NCBI RefSeq assembly: GCF_900109945.1
Contig: NZ_FOBX01000008.1
Location: 310,001-374,000 of the forward strand
Origin: Bradyrhizobium sp. OK095
GTDB lineage: Bacteria > Pseudomonadota > Alphaproteobacteria > Rhizobiales > Xanthobacteraceae
Length of the DNA stretch: 64,000 bases
Direction of reading: 5' to 3'
The stretch's first letter is position 1; each line of letters starts with the position of its first letter. Positions 1-8,751 of the stretch are shown one piece after another. The translations under genes and the position numbers were made by a program. The notes under the pieces were generated by a model that made no database searches, had not been told where the DNA came from, and saw nothing but the letters and a program-made list of their open reading frames with translations.

Positions 1-297
1 GACAGCACGCAGTTCGGTTACAACACCAAGACCGCGAGCGGCATGCCCGTCACGTTCTTTGCCGGTTTCAACTCACAGAAATACGGTGACGGCATCGGCA
101 GCTCGCTCGCGCCGCTCACCTCGGGTGCCGCGCCCGGCTATGGCGCGTTCGCGGGTGTCGAGTTCAAGCCGACGTCCAACCTCAGCCTATCGTTCGGCGC
201 CGGGTTCACCCAGCAGGACTCCGGCCGCATGGATAGCGATATCAAATCAAACATGCTGCCCGGCGAGTCGCCGGCGTTGAGCGGGCTGCGGCGCTAA
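1..297 (+). CDS. C-terminal part of a beta-barrel-like outer membrane protein (5' end outside window)
   Basis: Open in frame from the first base to a TAA at 295-297, so the gene begins before the window; 98 residues are visible. The sequence is rich in Gly, Ser, Thr and aromatic residues, with alternating polar and apolar positions (for example SNLSLSFGAGFTQQ), which is typical of amphipathic beta strands in outer membrane proteins. No further family can be named from this fragment. The stop codon is contiguous with the first base of an intergenic repeat that begins TAAAGCATGATCC. It converges with rlmD. Membership of the beta-barrel class is an inference from composition. Confidence 0.6.
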   Translation, partial: DSTQFGYNTKTASGMPVTFFAGFNSQKYGDGIGSSLAPLTSGAAPGYGAFAGVEFKPTSNLSLSFGAGFTQQDSGRMDSDIKSNMLPGESPALSGLRR

Positions 298-398
298 AGC
301 ATGATCCGGAAAAGTGCGAAGCGGTTTTCCGAAAAGATCATGCGCAAACAAAAATCTAAAGCGCGATGACGATTCATCCCGATCTCATCGCGCTTTAG
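295..398. repeat. Intergenic palindromic repeat, family A, copy 1
   Basis: About 100 bp made of two inverted units: an outer one with GCATGATC and GATCATGC arms around AAAGTGCGAAGCGGTTTTCC, and a second with AAAGCGCGATGA and TCATCGCGCTTT arms. A near-identical copy lies at 15954-16057 and a diverged inverted copy at 31635-31733. It sits between convergent genes, and both of their stop codons (295-297 and 395-397) fall in its ends, so it could act as a bidirectional terminator or RNA stabiliser (inference). Confidence 0.85.
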
Positions 399-1642
399 CG
401 CGTAAAGCGCGCCACCAATTCCACATGTGGCGTATGTCGAAATTGGTCCACGGGCACCACTGCGTCGATCTTGTAACCGCCGTCAATGAGCAGCCGTGCG
501 TCGCGGGCGAACGTCGCGACGTTGCAGGACACCGCGACCACCACAGGCACTTTGCTGGCCGCGAGTTTGAGCGCCTGCGCCTGCGCGCCCTGACGCGGGG
601 GATCGAAAACCACGGCGTCGAAATCGCGCAGCTCCGGCGGTACCAATGGGCGGCGGAACAGGTCGCGCGGCTCGGCCTTGATCGGCTTCAGCCCCGGTGT
701 GCGCGCAGCTTTCGCCAGCGCCACGACTGCGCCGGCGTCGTTGTCATAGGCGGCGACACGGGCCTTCTCGGCGAGCCGTAGCGCGAACGGCCCGACGCCG
801 CAGAAGAGGTCGAGAACCTCCTTGGCCTTGCCGATGCGTTCCGTGACAAGCGCGGAGAGCGTCTCCTCACCTGCGATGGTTGCCTGCAGGAACGAGCCGG
901 GCGGCAGCGTCACCTCGGCACGTCCCATCTGCACCGTCGGCGGCAGGCGTTGCAGCACCAGCTCGCCGTGCCGGGTCAGCCGCGCCAGGCGGTGCTGCTC
1001 GGCGACGCGCGAGAGCGCGGTGATCAGCCGTGTCGGCAGCGGGCCGGAGCCGCGCACGTCGATATCGAGGCCGGTCGCGGTGGCGGTGACCTGGATATCC
1101 AGCGGCTTCGTTACCGGCATTTTCGACGTCAGCGGTTCGGCAAGCGCCCAGGCGGCCTCGAGCGCACCGTCGAGCGCGGGATCGAGGATCGGGCAGCGGT
1201 GGATCGGGATGACATCGTGCGAGCCCGCCGCCGAAAAGCCGACCTTGAGCACGTCATGCGAGCCGAAGCGGCCGTGCAGCGTGACGCGCCTGCGGCCCGC
1301 ACCATGGGCATCGACCAGCGGCGCCACCTCGCAATCGATGCCGGCCTGCGCCAATGTCTCGACCACGATGTTGCGCTTCCAGGCGTGATACGGCTCGGCG
1401 GCCCAGTGCTGGATCGCGCAGCCGCCGCAGACGCCGAAATGCGGACAAAACGGTGTGATGCGCTCCGGACTTGCGATATCCACCGCGAGCAGCTTGCGGC
1501 GGTCGGGATGGTTGCCGGCGACATGATCGACCTCGACGGTCTCGCCGCCAAGCGTGTAGGGCACATAGACCGCATCGCCCGCAGCAAGCGAGACGCCGTC
1601 GCCGCGATGGCCGATGTGATCGATCGTCAGGCGTTCAACCAC
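395..1642 (-). CDS. rlmD: 23S rRNA (uracil-5-)-methyltransferase RlmD/RumA
   Basis: 415 residues from a GTG at 1642; the open frame extends upstream but that part overlaps tlyA and looks non-coding. It transfers a methyl group from SAM to C5 of a uridine in 23S rRNA. An N-terminal TRAM-like domain is followed by the iron-sulfur cysteines C66, C72, C75 and C150, the SAM motif DLFCGVGPF, the motif FDPPRQGA, the catalytic Cys in VSCN (about C373) and the general base Glu near 408 in HVEL. The start overlaps the tlyA stop by 8 bp, suggesting translational coupling. Whether it methylates U1939 or another uridine cannot be told from the sequence. Confidence 0.93.
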   Translation of the reverse strand: MVERLTIDHIGHRGDGVSLAAGDAVYVPYTLGGETVEVDHVAGNHPDRRKLLAVDIASPERITPFCPHFGVCGGCAIQHWAAEPYHAWKRNIVVETLAQAGIDCEVAPLVDAHGAGRRRVTLHGRFGSHDVLKVGFSAAGSHDVIPIHRCPILDPALDGALEAAWALAEPLTSKMPVTKPLDIQVTATATGLDIDVRGSGPLPTRLITALSRVAEQHRLARLTRHGELVLQRLPPTVQMGRAEVTLPPGSFLQATIAGEETLSALVTERIGKAKEVLDLFCGVGPFALRLAEKARVAAYDNDAGAVVALAKAARTPGLKPIKAEPRDLFRRPLVPPELRDFDAVVFDPPRQGAQAQALKLAASKVPVVVAVSCNVATFARDARLLIDGGYKIDAVVPVDQFRHTPHVELVARFTR

Positions 1643-2372
1643 GGCGCGCCCCCAGGAAGAATTCGATATTGCCGTCACCGCCCGTGATCGGCGAGGGGAA
1701 CATTTCGATGTCGGTGCAGCCGAGCGAGGTCGCGAACGCCGCGATGTCATCGCAGATCGCCTGATGCACGGCGGCGTCGCGGATGATGCCCTTCTTGTTG
1801 TGCTTCCGTTCGGCCTCGAATTGCGGCTTGATCAGCGCCAGCAGGCTCATGGGTGCTGCCGCCAGCGACAGCGCCACGGGCAGCACGATCTTCAGCGAGA
1901 TGAAGCTGACATCGATGACGACGATATCGGGCCGCGCCGGCAGCCGCTTGCCGTCATAGGCGCGGATGTCGGTCTCTTCCATCGACACGATTTTTGGATG
2001 ACCGCGCAGCGAGGGATGCAGCTGGCTGGTGCCGACGTCGATGGCGAACACCAGGCTCGCGCCGTTCGCCAGCAGCACCTCGGTGAAGCCACCGGTGGAG
2101 GCACCGACGTCGAGGCAGACATGGTCCTCGATCTCGATGGGGTAGCGCTCCAGCGCGGCGGCGAGCTTGACGCCGCCGCGCGAGACGTAAGGGTGCGCGG
2201 GCTCGGCCTGGATCACCGCGTCCTCGGCGATCGTCTCCGACGGTTTTGCGACCTGCTTGTCGTCGGCGGTGACGAGCCCGGCCTCGATGGCCGCGCGCGC
2301 CCGCGCCCGGCTCTCGAACAGGCCGCGCTCGACCAGCAGAACATCCGCGCGTTTGCGGGCAGGGGACATCAT
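1635..2372 (-). CDS. tlyA: TlyA-family rRNA (cytidine-2'-O)-methyltransferase
   Basis: 245 residues. An S4 RNA-binding domain at about residues 8-67 (KRADVLLVERGLFESRARA) precedes an FtsJ/RrmJ-type Rossmann methyltransferase domain with the SAM motif LDVGASTGGFTEVLL near residue 90 and the motif VIDVSFISL. Family members 2'-O-methylate cytidines of 16S and 23S rRNA; older annotations call them hemolysin A. It lies 21 bp downstream of the deoxyribosyltransferase-like gene and overlaps rlmD, so it belongs to an RNA-modification end of the dxs operon. Confidence 0.93.
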   Translation of the reverse strand: MMSPARKRADVLLVERGLFESRARARAAIEAGLVTADDKQVAKPSETIAEDAVIQAEPAHPYVSRGGVKLAAALERYPIEIEDHVCLDVGASTGGFTEVLLANGASLVFAIDVGTSQLHPSLRGHPKIVSMEETDIRAYDGKRLPARPDIVVIDVSFISLKIVLPVALSLAAAPMSLLALIKPQFEAERKHNKKGIIRDAAVHQAICDDIAAFATSLGCTDIEMFPSPITGGDGNIEFFLGARRG

Positions 2373-2393
2373 CTCTCCGGGGACGACTGAAGC

Positions 2394-2948
2394 TTATGGT
2401 GCGATCAATCGCGCGGCCGCCATCCGGACGCAAGCCTCGAACGCGGCGAGATCATGCCAGACATCGATCGGCATCGTGGCCGGCGTCACCAGCGGGCAGC
2501 CGTGCAGCTCCAGTGCATGGATCATCATGAGGTTGTCGACGAGGCCGAAATCCTCGACCGTCAGCCCCTGCGCATCGACCAGCCGGCCGTCCTCGGAGGT
2601 CACGTTCATGAAGCGCGTGACGCGGTCGGCATAGGTGGCGGGATCGTTGGAATAGGCCAGACAAAACTTGCGGCGGCCGGCCATGTAGCCGAGCTCGTAG
2701 ACGGTGCCGGGATCGGCGCCGGCGCCGCGGAACGGAGTGAGGTTCGCAATGATGGCGTCGGCCGCATCCATCATCGCCTCGTTAGCGCAGAAGATCTGCC
2801 GCGAGGCGTCGGGCGCGATGAGGTCGATGGTGTTGTCGAGGGGATAGAGGCCGGTGAGGCCATGCGCGGCGCAGATCGCCACCTTCTGCCGGCCGATCTC
2901 AACCGCATCCGGCAGGAACACGTCGGGCCCTGCCAGATAGATTTTCAT
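2394..2948 (-). CDS. Nucleoside 2-deoxyribosyltransferase-like protein
   Basis: 184 residues. The N-terminus MKIYLAGPDVF is the hallmark of the nucleoside 2-deoxyribosyltransferase/Rossmann fold family (Pfam Nuc_deoxyrib_tr). The middle carries DAIIANLTPFRGAGADPGT, matching the family pattern of an Asp followed by the region that places the catalytic Glu, here likely the Glu in VYELGYM. Members exchange or hydrolyse the N-glycosidic bond of deoxynucleosides. It sits between dxs (37 bp upstream) and tlyA (21 bp downstream). Substrate is unknown; a house-cleaning nucleotide hydrolase is equally possible. Confidence 0.85.
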   Translation of the reverse strand: MKIYLAGPDVFLPDAVEIGRQKVAICAAHGLTGLYPLDNTIDLIAPDASRQIFCANEAMMDAADAIIANLTPFRGAGADPGTVYELGYMAGRRKFCLAYSNDPATYADRVTRFMNVTSEDGRLVDAQGLTVEDFGLVDNLMMIHALELHGCPLVTPATMPIDVWHDLAAFEACVRMAAARLIAP

Positions 2949-2985
2949 GACGTCGCGCTATCTCGCCGAAGGTCGAAGCTCGCCC

Positions 2986-4914
2986 TCAGGCGAGCTTGAC
3001 CGTCTCGGTCTTGACGTCCTTGCCCAGCGCTTCGAACACCTTGGCGACGATGCCCTTGGCGTCGAGACCGGCGCGGCCGTACATCGCGGCCGGCGTGTCG
3101 TGGTCCTGGAACACGTCGGGCAGCACCATGGTGCGGAACCTGACCATGCCGGTGTCGAGCACGCCCTGGTCGGTCAGGAACTGCGCGACATGCGAGCCGA
3201 AGCCGCCGACCGAGCCTTCTTCGACCGTGATCAGGACGTCGTGGTCGCGGGCGAGCTTGAGCACCAGCTCGGTGTCGAGCGGCTTCATGAAGCGCGCGTC
3301 CGCAATCGAGGTGGAGAGGCCGTGGGCGGCGAGCTCGTCGGCCGCCTTCTCGCATTCGGCGAGGCGCGTGCCGAAGGAGAGCAGGGCGATCTTGCTGCCC
3401 TGGCGGATCATGCGGCCCTTGCCGATCTCGAGGGGGATGCCGATTTCGGGCATCTCGATGCCGCGGCCTTCGCCGCGCGGATAGCGCAGCGCGCTCGGGC
3501 GGTCGTTGATCGCGACCTGGGTTGCGACCATGTGCACGAGATCGGATTCGTCGGCCGCAGCCATGATCACCATGTTCGGCAGACAGCCGAGATAGGCGTT
3601 GTCGAACGAGCCGGCATGGGTCGCACCGTCGGCGCCGACGAGGCCAGCGCGGTCGATGGCAAAGCGCACCGGCAGGTTCTGGATCGCGACGTCATGCACG
3701 ATCTGGTCGTAGCCGCGCTGGAGGAAGGTCGAGTAGATCGCGCAGAACGGCTTGTAGCCTTCGGTCGCAAGACCGGCGGCGAAGGTCACCGCATGCTGCT
3801 CGGCGATGCCGACGTCGAAGGTGCGGTCCGGGAAGGCCTTGTTGAAGATGTCGACGCCGGTGCCCGACGGCATCGCCGCGGTGATGGCGACGATCTTGTC
3901 GTCCTTCTCGGCTTCCTTGACGAGGCTCTGGCCGAACACGTTCTGGTAGGCCGGCGCGTTCGGCTTGGACTTGGCCTGGGTACCGGTCGCGACGTCGAAT
4001 TTGACGACGGCGTGGTACTTGTCGGCGGATGCTTCCGCCGGGCCATAGCCCTTGCCCTTCTGCGTCACGACGTGGACCAGGATCGGGCCGGTCTCCATGT
4101 CGCGTACGTTCTTCAGCACGGGCAGGAGATGGTCGAGGTTATGGCCGTCGATCGGGCCGACGTAATAGAAGCCGAGCTCCTCGAACAGCGTGCCGCCGTC
4201 CATCATGAAGCCGCGTGAATATTCCTCGACGCGGTTGGCGCGGTTGGCGAGGATCTTGGGCAGGCGCTTGTTGATCTGCTTGGCCGCATCGCGCAGCGTG
4301 CGATAGGTCTTGCCGGAGTAGAGGCGCGACAGATAGGCGCTCATGGCGCCGACCGGCGGCGCGATCGACATATCGTTGTCGTTGAGGATGACGATCAGGC
4401 GCGAGTTCATCGCACCTGCGTTGTTCATGGCCTCATAGGCCATGCCCGCCGACATCGCGCCGTCACCGATCACCGCGATAACGTTGTTCTTGCCGCCCGC
4501 GAGGTCGCGCGCGACCGCCATGCCGAGGCCGGCGGAAATCGAGGTCGAGGAATGCGCGGCGCCGAACGGATCGTAATCGCTCTCGCTGCGCTTGGTGAAG
4601 CCGGACAGGCCGCCGCCGGTGCGCAGCGTGCGGATGCGATCGCGCCGGCCGGTGAGGATCTTGTGCGGATAGGCTTGATGGCCGACATCCCAGATCAGCC
4701 GGTCGCGCGGCGTGTCGAAGACGTAATGGATCGCGGTGGTGAGCTCGACCACGCCGAGACCCGCGCCGAAGTGACCGCCGGTCACCGAGACGGCATCGAT
4801 GGTCTCCTGTCGCAGCTCGTCGGCGACCTGGCGAACCTGCTCGACCTTGAGCTTGCGCAGGTCGTCCGGCGTCCGGATGGTGTCGAGAAGCGGCGTTTTA
4901 CTGTATTCGTTCAC
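2986..4914 (-). CDS. dxs: 1-deoxy-D-xylulose-5-phosphate synthase
   Basis: 642 residues from the GTG at 4914, which has GGAAA about 4 bp upstream; a TTG at 4926 would add four residues. It condenses pyruvate and glyceraldehyde 3-phosphate with thiamine diphosphate, the first step of the MEP isoprenoid pathway. Visible are VGHQAYPHKILTGR, the TPP motif GDGAMSAGMAYEAMNN, the transketolase-type central domain with the conserved Glu in FDVGIAEQHAVTFAAG, and ATHAGSFDNAYL. Length is normal. It heads a leftward unit with the deoxyribosyltransferase-like gene, tlyA and rlmD. Confidence 0.97.
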   Translation of the reverse strand: MNEYSKTPLLDTIRTPDDLRKLKVEQVRQVADELRQETIDAVSVTGGHFGAGLGVVELTTAIHYVFDTPRDRLIWDVGHQAYPHKILTGRRDRIRTLRTGGGLSGFTKRSESDYDPFGAAHSSTSISAGLGMAVARDLAGGKNNVIAVIGDGAMSAGMAYEAMNNAGAMNSRLIVILNDNDMSIAPPVGAMSAYLSRLYSGKTYRTLRDAAKQINKRLPKILANRANRVEEYSRGFMMDGGTLFEELGFYYVGPIDGHNLDHLLPVLKNVRDMETGPILVHVVTQKGKGYGPAEASADKYHAVVKFDVATGTQAKSKPNAPAYQNVFGQSLVKEAEKDDKIVAITAAMPSGTGVDIFNKAFPDRTFDVGIAEQHAVTFAAGLATEGYKPFCAIYSTFLQRGYDQIVHDVAIQNLPVRFAIDRAGLVGADGATHAGSFDNAYLGCLPNMVIMAAADESDLVHMVATQVAINDRPSALRYPRGEGRGIEMPEIGIPLEIGKGRMIRQGSKIALLSFGTRLAECEKAADELAAHGLSTSIADARFMKPLDTELVLKLARDHDVLITVEEGSVGGFGSHVAQFLTDQGVLDTGMVRFRTMVLPDVFQDHDTPAAMYGRAGLDAKGIVAKVFEALGKDVKTETVKLA

Positions 4915-5489
4915 AGCGATTTCCAATTTGTCAGCGCCGGAAAGTCATTCCGGTGCGCGATGGGTTTGCACAATATCGGCGCAGCGCGAGTCCTAAAACC
5001 GTCGGAGCCACCTGCATGGGGCAAAGCCCCGTCTTCAAGCTTAGGTGAGCTTAAGTGCGCTCCGGTTCAGTCTCTGTGATCCCTATCACTTAGATCGGCT
5101 TCGTCCGTCCCAGCCAATTTCATCAGCAATTTGAAGCGCTTGTCGTTGGTAATCGGTGCCCACGCAAGGCTAACAAAAAGCCACGCTCCGGGCAGCTTTA
5201 CACCAAAGCTTGGGCCAAAGCCAACCCGCCGGACCGATTACGGCCATGCACGTGCAACCCGCGGGCCAGATTGGTTAACCGTGGCGCCGGCGAGGAGGTT
5301 CCAGTCTTGCCCGGTTCCTTGGCAGGATTTTGAGCGGGAGGAAGGCCTTTTTGGACGGATTTAAGAGGGCGGGAGGCCCTCGCGCGTGAGTTCCCGGAAC
5401 CTTGTGCCCTGGCGACGTGGTCCCATAAGCGGAATCAGCATCGTGCCATCATGAAAAATTGCGGCGGGCCGATGCTCGCAACGGGCGGC
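4915..5489. other. 575-bp intergenic region upstream of dxs
   Basis: No convincing gene. It should hold the dxs promoter. The clearest element is TGTGATCCCTATCACT at 5075-5090, with arms GTGAT and ATCAC separated by 4 bp, similar in shape to CRP/FNR/FixK-type boxes but not the FixK consensus TTGAT-N4-ATCAA. A short open frame at 5131-5364 has no ribosome-binding site or recognisable family and is not annotated. Confidence 0.4.
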
Positions 5490-5741
5490 TTACTGGACGT
5501 CGAGCGGCGCAGTGCCGGTGGCCTGACCGCTGGCATCGGTGGTGATCTTGTCGACGCGGGCTTCGGCCTGACGCAGCAATTCCTCGCAGCGGCGCTTGAG
5601 CGCCTCGCCGCGCTCGTAGATCGTCACGGATTCCTCGAGCGGCACCTTGCCGTCTTCGAGCCGCTTCACGATCGTCTCGAGTTCCTCGATCGCGCGCTCG
5701 AAGGTGAGCTTGCCAACGTCGACTTGGGTATTTTCGGCCAT
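5490..5741 (-). CDS. xseB: Exodeoxyribonuclease VII small subunit
   Basis: 83 residues starting MAENTQVDVGKLTFERAI; the upstream nine codons of the open frame are not needed. The family core is clear: FERAIEELETIVKRLEDG, then LEESVTIYERGEALKRRC. The small subunit wraps the XseA large subunit to form the single-strand-specific exonuclease VII used in mismatch repair and DNA end processing. xseA is not in the window, as is common. It lies 74 bp downstream of the deacetylase gene on the same strand. Confidence 0.95.
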   Translation of the reverse strand: MAENTQVDVGKLTFERAIEELETIVKRLEDGKVPLEESVTIYERGEALKRRCEELLRQAEARVDKITTDASGQATGTAPLDVQ

Positions 5742-5815
5742 ATAAGTTTCCGATTGCCCGATTCGCATTCCCAGGAGAGAAGGCGGGTTTTGCGGGCTTA
5801 ATGTGGCGGGCGTCG

Positions 5816-6745
5816 TCAGGCACCCATCAGGGCGCCGACATGCGCCGTAACAGATTCTTTCAATCCCTGCAGGTCATAGCCGCCCTCGAGCACGGACACA
5901 ACGCGGCCACCAGCGGACTTGTCGGCGAGGTCCATCAGCTTGCGTGTGACCCAGGTGTAGTCCTCGGCGCGCAAATTCAGCGAGGCCAGCGGATCGCGAT
6001 AATGGGCATCGAAGCCGGCCGAGATGATGAGAAGCTCGGGGCTGAATTTTTCGAGCTGCGGCAGGATCAGATTCTCGAACGCGGAGCGGAATTCGGGGCC
6101 GCCGTCCTCGGAAGCGAGTGGTGCGTTGACGATGGTGTCGTGGTCGCCGCGCTCGCCCGTCGCGCCGGTGCCCGGAAACAGCGGCATCTGATGTGTCGAG
6201 CAATACATCACGGTCGGGTCCGACCAGAAGATGTCCTGGGTGCCGTTGCCGTGATGCACGTCGAAATCGACGATGGCCGCGCGCGTGATGCCGTATTTGC
6301 GCTGCGCGTGGCGCGCGGCGATCGCGACATTGTCGAAGAAGCAGAAGCCCATCGGCTTGCCGATCTCGGCATGATGTCCGGGCGGGCGCACCGCGACAAA
6401 GGCGTTGCGATGCTCGCCATTCATCACCGCTTCGGTCGCCGCGACCGCGCCGCCGACGCCGCGCATCACCGCTTCCCACGTTCCGGGGGACATCGAGGTG
6501 TCGCCGTCGACATAGACCTGACCGCTGGTCGGTGCGATGTGGCGGAGCTCGGTGACGTAATGCTCGTTGTGGCACAGCGTGACGAGATCGAGATCGCCTT
6601 CCGGCGCCAGGTCACGCGCCAGGAACTGGAAGCGCTCATGCGACAGCGCTTCTTCCACCGCGCGCAGGCGATCCGGCCTTTCAGGATGTCCCGGCGGCGT
6701 GACGTGGTCGAGGCAGGCCTTGTGGGAGAGGAGAAGCGTGCTCAT
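5816..6745 (-). CDS. Histone deacetylase / acetoin utilisation family deacetylase
   Basis: 309 residues from the ATG at 6745. It has the HDAC fold signature: HPERPDRLRAVEEAL near the start, RPPGHHAE with the tandem catalytic histidines, the zinc ligands in DFDVHHGNGTQDIF, ISAGFDAHYRDPL and the C-terminal LEGGYDL that carries the transition-state Tyr. Bacterial members deacetylate small molecules such as acetylpolyamines or acetyl-lysine on proteins; the substrate cannot be read here. It lies directly upstream of xseB. Confidence 0.93.
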   Translation of the reverse strand: MSTLLLSHKACLDHVTPPGHPERPDRLRAVEEALSHERFQFLARDLAPEGDLDLVTLCHNEHYVTELRHIAPTSGQVYVDGDTSMSPGTWEAVMRGVGGAVAATEAVMNGEHRNAFVAVRPPGHHAEIGKPMGFCFFDNVAIAARHAQRKYGITRAAIVDFDVHHGNGTQDIFWSDPTVMYCSTHQMPLFPGTGATGERGDHDTIVNAPLASEDGGPEFRSAFENLILPQLEKFSPELLIISAGFDAHYRDPLASLNLRAEDYTWVTRKLMDLADKSAGGRVVSVLEGGYDLQGLKESVTAHVGALMGA

Positions 6746-6878
6746 CAGGTCGGCCTCACAGGATACGGGCTCTTGACGTCGTTGGCGCATCCGCCGTCAA
6801 AACGCAATGCAAAACGCAATCTAGGTGTTCCCAACGGAATGGCAAAGGGTAGTCCCGGAGTAGCCCGTTTGATCTGGA

Positions 6879-8537
6879 TCAATTCACGCGGAGGATGCGG
6901 GTCGTTGGCAACGGGCCGATCGGCCCGTGCGCCCGGAAAAACGCGAACAGCGCATCAGCGTCGTAGCCGCCATATTGAGGTGTCGTGCCCTGCTTGGCGA
7001 CTGTAAAGCCGTCGCCGCCGACGGCGAGGTAATCGTTGACGGTGACGCGGTAGCCGCTTCCAGGTTCGATCGGCCTGCTGTTGAGCATCATCTTCTCGAG
7101 GGTGACGCGCTCGCCGAACGGCTTCGACGCATCCCATGTGTAGCTGAATCCGTTCGACACCTGGAGGATCCGCGGCCGCTTCGGATCGAGCCATTGTTGC
7201 TCCAGCATGTCCTTGAGCTGGCTGCCGGTCAGCGTCATGGTGACGAGGCGGTTGCGGAACGGCTGGCTTGCGAACAGCTCGCCAAAGGATACCGCGCCGT
7301 TCTCCTTCGGGACGATGTCGGTGCGGATGCCGCCGGGATTGGTCAGCGCGATGACCGCGCTGCCATCCTTGGCGTCTTTGGTCGCGGCGAGCTGTGCGTC
7401 CGCGATGACGTCGCCGAGCGGGCTTTCGCCGGCCTCGTTCGGCACGCGCGACAGTGTCTGCGTCACCGATCCGGCCGGCCGGTTGGCAATCGGCGCCGAC
7501 AGCTTGTCATAGGCGTCGATCAGCGCCGTCTGCTCGGGATCCTTCGCCAGCGAGGCATTGGCGACGATGACGTTCTCGGCTTTGGCACCGACGATGTCGC
7601 GTGTAACAGGATCGAGCTTGAGATCGATTGCGGTGACCAGCGTGCCGTATTTGTCGCCGCTGGTGACGAGCCGTCCGTCGATTTGACAAATATAGGCACG
7701 ATGAGTGTGGCCGCTGACGACGACGTCGACGGCACGATCGAATTTTTTGACGATGTCGACGATCGGCCCGGTAATGGCAGGGCATTCATTGTAGTCGCCG
7801 GCGGGCTCGCCGCCCTGGTGGATCAGCACGACGATTGCTTCCACACCGCGCGCCTTCAGTTGCGGCACCAGCGCGTTGACGGTCTCGGCCTCGTCGCGGA
7901 ATTCGAGCCCGGTAATGCCGGCCGGAGAAACGATGCCCGCAGTCTCCTTCAAGGTCAGTCCTATGAAGGCGACGGGGATGCCCTCGAACTCCCTGATCTC
8001 ATAGGGCGGCAGCACGCTCTTGCCGGTCGCGGTCTCCACGGTGGAGGCCGCGAGATAATGGAATTTGGCGCCCATGAAGGGATGCGGTCCCTGACAGCCG
8101 TCGACCGGATGGCAGCCGCCGTTCTGCATCCGCAAGAGCTCGGTCTTGCCCTCGTCGAATTCGTGATTGCCGACCGAGGTGATCGCGAGCCCCATCATCG
8201 AGAGCGCCTCGACCGACGGCTCGTCGTGGAACATCGACGACAGGAACGGGCTCGCGCCGATCAGGTCGCCGGCCGCCACGAAGATCGTGTTCTTGTGACC
8301 TTCGCGCAGCTGCTTGGCCAGCGTTGCCATGTATTCGGCGCCGCCGGCCGCCACCATGACCTTTCTGGCTTTGTCCTCGGGATCATTGATGCGGATGCCG
8401 CCGGGCGGCGGCCGCAGATTGCCATGGAAATCATTGATCGCGAGAATGCGCAGCTCGACGGGCGCGGCGGTCTGGGCCGCAGCGGGGAGGTTGGCGAGCG
8501 CGAGTGTGAGGGCGGTCAGGCGGAGAAGATGTCGCAT
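6879..8537 (-). CDS. Periplasmic 5'-nucleotidase / metallophosphoesterase (UshA-like)
   Basis: 552 residues with a cleavable signal peptide ending near AAAQTAAP. The calcineurin-like metal centre is seen in LAINDFHGN, AAGDLIGASPFLS, SVGNHEFDEG, VVLIHQGG and VVSGHTHRAY. The C-terminal 5'-nucleotidase domain follows, with LTNPGGIRTDI and SFGELFASQPFRNRLV; the aromatic substrate stack is probably in NGFSYTWD. Such enzymes hydrolyse extracellular nucleotides to salvage phosphate and nucleosides. It appears to be a single-gene unit. Confidence 0.92.
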   Translation of the reverse strand: MRHLLRLTALTLALANLPAAAQTAAPVELRILAINDFHGNLRPPPGGIRINDPEDKARKVMVAAGGAEYMATLAKQLREGHKNTIFVAAGDLIGASPFLSSMFHDEPSVEALSMMGLAITSVGNHEFDEGKTELLRMQNGGCHPVDGCQGPHPFMGAKFHYLAASTVETATGKSVLPPYEIREFEGIPVAFIGLTLKETAGIVSPAGITGLEFRDEAETVNALVPQLKARGVEAIVVLIHQGGEPAGDYNECPAITGPIVDIVKKFDRAVDVVVSGHTHRAYICQIDGRLVTSGDKYGTLVTAIDLKLDPVTRDIVGAKAENVIVANASLAKDPEQTALIDAYDKLSAPIANRPAGSVTQTLSRVPNEAGESPLGDVIADAQLAATKDAKDGSAVIALTNPGGIRTDIVPKENGAVSFGELFASQPFRNRLVTMTLTGSQLKDMLEQQWLDPKRPRILQVSNGFSYTWDASKPFGERVTLEKMMLNSRPIEPGSGYRVTVNDYLAVGGDGFTVAKQGTTPQYGGYDADALFAFFRAHGPIGPLPTTRILRVN

Positions 8538-8605
8538 GGAACAAGATTAGTCGTTCCGCGCGAAGAATTCACGAAGCATTGTCGTGAATGCGCCGCGATT
8601 CTTCC

Positions 8606-8750
8606 TTCTTCCCTTGTGGGAGAAGGTGGCGCGAAGCGCCGGATGAGGGGTTGTCTCCGCGATCTTAGATGTGAGTTCGCGGAGACAACCCCTCACCCGT
8701 CTCGCCGCTAGCGCGGCGAGCCACCCTCTCCCACAAGGGGAGAGGGGAAG
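8606..8750. repeat. Composite palindromic repeat, family B, copy 1
   Basis: An approximately 145-bp inverted repeat. The inner stem is perfect over 16 bp (8647-8662 with 8677-8692) around a loop of about 14 nt; outer arms pair ACCCTCTCCCACAAG-like sequence at the right with its mate at the left. A related copy is at 61785-61940. Its right end is 2 bp from the crotonase stop at 8752-8754. Confidence 0.85.
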
Positions 8751-8751
8751 A

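Noticed and set aside
295..398. Possible CRISPR or transposon end at the family A repeat.
   Set aside because: Copies are far apart and single, with no spacers and no transposase; they are palindromic intergenic repeats.
2947..4218. Long open frame of 423 codons antisense to dxs.
   Set aside because: A mirror frame of the GC-rich dxs gene with strongly biased composition (many Arg, Asp, Val) and no start signal; typical of shadow frames in high-GC DNA.
5131..5364. 77-codon rightward open frame upstream of dxs.
   Set aside because: No ribosome-binding site, no recognisable family and irregular composition; it is in the likely dxs promoter region.
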